Source: an uncultured Sphingobium sp. (GTDB lineage Bacteria; Pseudomonadota; Alphaproteobacteria; Sphingomonadales; Sphingomonadaceae). From it: a DNA stretch of 7,508 nt. Every line of letters starts with the position of its first letter. Within the stretch, counting starts at the first letter, position 1. Positions 5,309 to 7,508 of this stretch are shown here, piece by piece. Made by a program: the position numbers and the translations under genes. The stretch spans positions 1-7,508 of the forward strand of contig CAJYHD010000375.1 in assembly GCA_913773715.1 (NCBI GenBank), in the 5' to 3' direction. The notes below the pieces were generated by a model, which had not been told where the DNA came from, searched no databases, and worked only from the letters and a program-made list of their open reading frames with translations.

Positions 5309-5644
5309 ATGGCGTACCATAGCTACATATTGAAATGCGCTGACGGTTCTTACTACACCGGGCATACCGATGATATGGAAGCCAGCATCGCTGCGCATCA
5401 ATCCGGCGCGATAAAGGGCTATACGAGCGAACGACTACCCATCGAGTTAATGTGGTCTGCCGATTTTACAAGCAGAGCGGAGACGCTGGCTTCAGAAATC
5501 CAGATAAAAGGCTGGTCGCGCAGAAAGAAGGAAGCGCTTATCGCCCAAGATTGGGAGAAGCTGAAAGCAGCATCAGTATCGCTATCTTCGCCAGCTATCA
5601 GTGATGCCCTTCGACTTCGCTCAGGGCGAACGGAAGAAACATGA
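5309..5644 (+). CDS. GIY-YIG nuclease family protein with repeat-encoded tail
   Basis: A 111-residue protein of the small single-domain GIY-YIG family (COG2827/YhbQ-like). The core spans about residues 3-86: SYILKC (GIY strand, Y6), DGSYYTGHT (YIG, Y16-T-G18), H30, YTSERLPIEL (39-47), and E63 in the helix leading to IKGWSRRKKEALI, the usual metal-binding glutamate and basic segment. The helix DDMEASIAAH (21-30) has Ser26 where the family typically has the catalytic Arg (D-x3-R-x3-H), so activity may be weakened or altered. Residues 100-108 (ALRLRSGRT) are encoded by the right-hand repeat copy, making the last 20-25 residues an add-on to the domain. The start ATG 5309 has GAGG 11 bases upstream. 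The stop overlaps the trmJ ATG (ATGA). Lower GC than its neighbours suggests later arrival. Targets are unknown. Confidence 0.88.
   Translation: MAYHSYILKCADGSYYTGHTDDMEASIAAHQSGAIKGYTSERLPIELMWSADFTSRAETLASEIQIKGWSRRKKEALIAQDWEKLKAASVSLSSPAISDALRLRSGRTEET
5606..5633 (-). repeat. 28-base hairpin repeat, right copy, inverted and inside the GIY-YIG ORF
   Basis: On the minus strand it reads head CCGTTC (5633-5628), arm GCCCT (5627-5623), loop GAGCGAAGTCGA (5622-5611), arm AGGGC (5610-5606). The loop and head are identical to the left copy; the second stem pair is C-G here and G-C there. On the plus strand it encodes ALRLRSGRT of the GIY-YIG protein. Its last two bases start the GGAAG that is the only ribosome-site candidate of trmJ. 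Confidence 0.9.
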
Positions 5645-6375
5645 AAATGACCGAAATCCCATCCCCTCCGCCCATCGTCGTCCTCGTCCGCCCGCAGCTC
5701 GGCGAGAATATCGGCAAGGCCGCACGCGCCATGCTGAACTTCGGCCTGACCGAGATGCGGCTTGTGTCCCCGCGCGACGGGTGGCCCAATCCCGATGCAG
5801 GACCATCCGCCGCCGGCGCCGACTTCATCCTGGACAGAGCGGAGGTATTCGAGACGCTGGCCGACGCCGTCTCGGATTGCGCCAATATCTATGCGACAAC
5901 AGTCCGCAAGCGCGGCGTCACCAAGCCGGTCGTGACTCCCGAAGAAGCCGCGCGCGAAATCCATATCGCCCAAGGACGCAGCGCGATCGTGTTCGGCCCG
6001 GAACGCTCAGGGTTGGAAACCGACGACGTCGCCCTCGCCCGCAAGATCCTGACCGTGCCGATCAATCCTGAGTTCGGCTCGCTCAATCTTGCTCAGGCCG
6101 TGATCCTGTGCGCCTATGAATGGTCCAAGCAGGCGCCGCTTGCGCAACCAACGGTCACCGAACTTGGCGAACCTGCGCCGCAGGAGGAGCTGGAAGGTAT
6201 GATTGGCCAGTTGGAAACGTTGCTGGAGGGGGCAGGCTATTTCTTCCCGCCCGATCGCGCACCCGCGACCAAGCGCACGTTACGCAACCTGCTGACGAAG
6301 CCGGGCTGGAACCATCTGGAGGTCCGCACCCTGCGCGGGGTACTCTCGGCACTGGGCAATCCAAGGTCGCGTTGA
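5641..6375 (+). CDS. trmJ: tRNA (cytidine/uridine-32-2'-O)-methyltransferase TrmJ
   Basis: SPOUT-class, SAM-dependent 2'-O-methyltransferase acting on position 32 of tRNA anticodon loops; cytoplasmic dimer. It has 244 residues, matching E. coli TrmJ (YfhQ). SPOUT motifs: VVLVRPQLGENIGKAARAM (13-31) with the conserved N23 and R29, motif 2 IVFGPERSGL (116-125), and motif 3 with the trefoil-knot loop INPEFGSLNLAQAV (141-154). The C-terminal part, about 180-240, carries the family's helical extension (LLEGAGYFFPP, TLRNLLTKPGWNHLEVRTLRG). The start could be ATG 5641 or ATG 5647. GGAAG (5632-5636) is 4 bases before the first and 10 before the second. The first overlaps the GIY-YIG stop as ATGA. A role in another rRNA/tRNA 2'-O-methylation cannot be fully excluded, but the motif set fits TrmJ best. 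Confidence 0.93.
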   Translation: MKMTEIPSPPPIVVLVRPQLGENIGKAARAMLNFGLTEMRLVSPRDGWPNPDAGPSAAGADFILDRAEVFETLADAVSDCANIYATTVRKRGVTKPVVTPEEAAREIHIAQGRSAIVFGPERSGLETDDVALARKILTVPINPEFGSLNLAQAVILCAYEWSKQAPLAQPTVTELGEPAPQEELEGMIGQLETLLEGAGYFFPPDRAPATKRTLRNLLTKPGWNHLEVRTLRGVLSALGNPRSR

Positions 6376-6395
6376 CGCTATCGATCAGCGAAGGA

Positions 6396-6692
6396 TCATT
6401 CGCGTATGCGGTGGAACTCATCCATTTCATACGCGATCGACGCTTCGACTAGTTGCTCCCATATCCCCTCGATCATGTCGCAGGGGACGCCCAGTTGCTC
6501 CGCCTCCGCGCAGGCATTGGCGATCACCTCCGCCTTGCGCGCCTCGTCGCGAACAGCGCCGCGATCCGGCTTGATCCGCGCGGCGGCGCGCATGTGGGCG
6601 AAGCGTTGGGCCAGCAGAGCTACGATCTGGCGGTCGAGATTGTCGACGCCCGCGCGCACCTGCTCCATGGTCGAATAGCTTTCGGGGTTCAT
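6396..6692 (-). CDS. chorismate mutase, AroQ type (PchB-like)
   Basis: Small all-helical enzyme (98 residues from ATG 6692) expected to convert chorismate to prephenate for phenylalanine and tyrosine synthesis. Compared with the E. coli AroQ active site, R13, R30, K41, D49 and R52 are present. K53 replaces the E. coli Glu52, and E89 stands where E. coli has Gln88. Glu at that last site is also known in other AroQ enzymes such as the yeast one. The helix pattern DNLDRQIVALLAQRF followed by RAAARIKPDRG resembles both monofunctional AroQ and isochorismate pyruvate lyase PchB; without salicylate genes nearby, chorismate mutase is favoured. The frame is open to ATG 6758, which has a better ribosome site (GAAGG, 7 bases) but adds a 22-residue low-complexity extension. 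ATG 6668 is a third option. It is convergent with trmJ and divergent from rpsD. Confidence 0.88.
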   Translation of the reverse strand: MNPESYSTMEQVRAGVDNLDRQIVALLAQRFAHMRAAARIKPDRGAVRDEARKAEVIANACAEAEQLGVPCDMIEGIWEQLVEASIAYEMDEFHRIRE

Positions 6693-6732
6693 GGAGGTCG
6701 GATTACGCCGTGCCGCCGCCCCTGTCGAGGGG

Positions 6733-6761
6733 TTGACACTTGCCCCCGCCCTCGTCATAGG
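6733..6761 (+). promoter_or_regulatory. probable rpsD promoter
   Basis: A perfect TTGACA (6733-6738) is followed after 17 bases by CATAGG (6756-6761), a moderate -10. Transcription would start near 6768, giving a leader of about 115 bases before rpsD. It lies inside the optional N-terminal extension of the chorismate mutase frame, which slightly favours the shorter start for that gene. Apart from this site I see no gene in 6693-6882 and no clear S4-binding pseudoknot. Confidence 0.4.
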
Positions 6762-6882
6762 CGCGCCTTCGCAATTGGCTCCGCATTCCGGTGAAGCGGC
6801 GGCCCTGCCCCTGAGCGCATGACGCGATATGGCAAGCAGGCGATACCGGACATACCGTTAGAAGCATTTGTAAGGAATTATC

Positions 6883-7497
6883 ATGTCGAAGCGCTCCAGC
6901 GCCAAGTACAAGCTCGACCGCCGGATGGGCGAAAACATCTGGGGTCGTCCGAAGAGCCCGGTGAACAAGCGTGAATACGGCCCCGGCCAGCACGGCCAGC
7001 GCCGCAAGGGCAAGATGTCGGACTACGGTATCCAGCTTCGCGCCAAGCAGAAGCTCAAGGGCTATTACGGCGACATCACCGAAAAGCAGTTCAAGAAGAA
7101 CTATGTCGAAGCCAGCCGCATGAAGGGCGACACCGGTCAGAACCTGATCGGCCTGCTTGAGCGCCGCCTCGATGCCGTCGTCTATCGCGCCAAGTTCGCG
7201 CCGACCATCTGGTCCGCGCGTCAGATCGTCTCGCACGGTCACATTTATGTGAACGGCGTGAAGTGCAACATCGCATCGCGTCTGGTGAAGCCGGGTGACG
7301 AAATCACGCTGGGCAAGAAGGCGCAGGAAATGGCGCTGGTTCTCGAAGCACAGAGCCTGCCCGAGCGTGACATCCCCGACTATGTCTCGCCCGATGGCGC
7401 GACCAAGGTCACCTATGTCCGCGTTCCGACACTGGACGAAGTGCCCTACCCGGTGAAGATGGAACCCAACCTGGTCGTCGAGTTCTACTCGCGCTGA
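6883..7497 (+). CDS. rpsD: 30S ribosomal protein S4
   Basis: Primary-binding protein of the 30S subunit that nucleates 16S rRNA 5'-domain assembly and helps translational accuracy. It is complete, with 204 residues. The N-terminal globular part ([21 protein letters not shown], then [13 protein letters not shown] at 32-44) is the zinc-free form: the N-terminus lacks the paired cysteines of the zinc-binding type. The S4 RNA-binding domain covers about residues 94-157 ([40 protein letters not shown]). The C-terminus ends VEFYSR, as is common for the family. A good ribosome site, AAGGA (6872-6876), lies 6 bases before ATG. The gene stands apart from the alpha operon (no rpsM, rpsK or rpoA visible), as is usual in alphaproteobacteria. 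Confidence 0.98.
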   Translation: MSKRSSAKYKLDRRMGENIWGRPKSPVNKREYGPGQHGQRRKGKMSDYGIQLRAKQKLKGYYGDITEKQFKKNYVEASRMKGDTGQNLIGLLERRLDAVVYRAKFAPTIWSARQIVSHGHIYVNGVKCNIASRLVKPGDEITLGKKAQEMALVLEAQSLPERDIPDYVSPDGATKVTYVRVPTLDEVPYPVKMEPNLVVEFYSR

Positions 7498-7508
7498 TCT
7501 GCGGTTTT

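Larger units (their letters stand above)
5251..5633 (+). mobile_element. candidate GIY-YIG element bounded by 28-base inverted repeats
   Basis: A 383-base unit between nrdR and trmJ. It begins CCGTTCG and ends CGAACGG, with the repeat heads facing outward, and contains a single GIY-YIG ORF. By my count the interior 5341-5580 is about 53% GC (127 of 240), while flanking genes are near 65% or above. No target-site duplication is visible. Calling it mobile is an inference from the inverted ends, the nuclease cargo and the base composition. Two chance neighbours from an abundant repeat family are the alternative. Confidence 0.45.

Noticed and set aside
6388..6403. GCGAA/TTCGC hairpin between convergent trmJ and chorismate mutase
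   Set aside because: Five-base stem with a six-base loop and no T-tract; possible, but too weak to list as a terminator.
6762..6882. S4 autoregulatory pseudoknot in the rpsD leader
   Set aside because: Only short chance pairings are visible by eye; nothing resembles a stable nested structure.
1..7508. CRISPR array, tRNA or rRNA genes, prophage or insertion-sequence transposase
   Set aside because: No regularly spaced repeats, no tRNA cloverleaf and no transposase or integrase motifs were seen in the window.

Overview
The window looks like chromosomal DNA of a Sphingomonadales alphaproteobacterium (Sphingomonas, Sphingopyxis, Novosphingobium or a close relative). This rests on the GC-rich codon use, the zinc-free type of ribosomal protein S4 with its alphaproteobacterial N-terminus, the NrdR and PchB/AroQ-type chorismate mutase sequences, and a short intergenic repeat form I associate with this order. 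No sequence search was possible, so the genus is not assigned.

Left part (1-3107, all minus strand) is one tightly packed operon-like run read from right to left: a NifS/IscS-type cysteine desulfurase with a probable TTG start, a second and divergent desulfurase overlapping it by 4 bases (ATGA), an adrenodoxin-type [2Fe-2S] ferredoxin, and, 2 bases after the ferredoxin stop, a class A serine beta-lactamase that runs off the left edge. No scaffold protein (IscU or SufBCD) is present in the window. Divergent from this run, with a shared AT-rich promoter island near 3150, is a COG2945-type alpha/beta hydrolase (3249-3905).

Middle part (3906-5199): a strong hairpin separates the hydrolase from a convergent small two-helix membrane protein. 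Divergent from that, on the plus strand, are rpiB (ribose-5-phosphate isomerase B) and nrdR (zinc/ATP-cone repressor of ribonucleotide reductase genes).

Right part (5200-7508): between nrdR and trmJ lies the most unusual object in the window. It is a small GIY-YIG nuclease-family gene of lower GC, bounded exactly by two outward-facing inverted copies of a 28-base repeat. The two copies differ at only two positions, and those two positions pair with each other in the predicted hairpin, so the stem is preserved by a compensatory change. The right-hand copy is translated as the tail of the GIY-YIG protein, and that ORF ends in an ATGA overlap with trmJ. The protein also lacks the arginine usually found in the GIY-YIG helix. 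The arrangement is reminiscent of REP/RAYT systems but with a different nuclease. Beyond it are trmJ (tRNA Cm32/Um32 methyltransferase), a convergent chorismate mutase, and rpsD (ribosomal protein S4), which is read away from the chorismate mutase from a probable TTGACA promoter.
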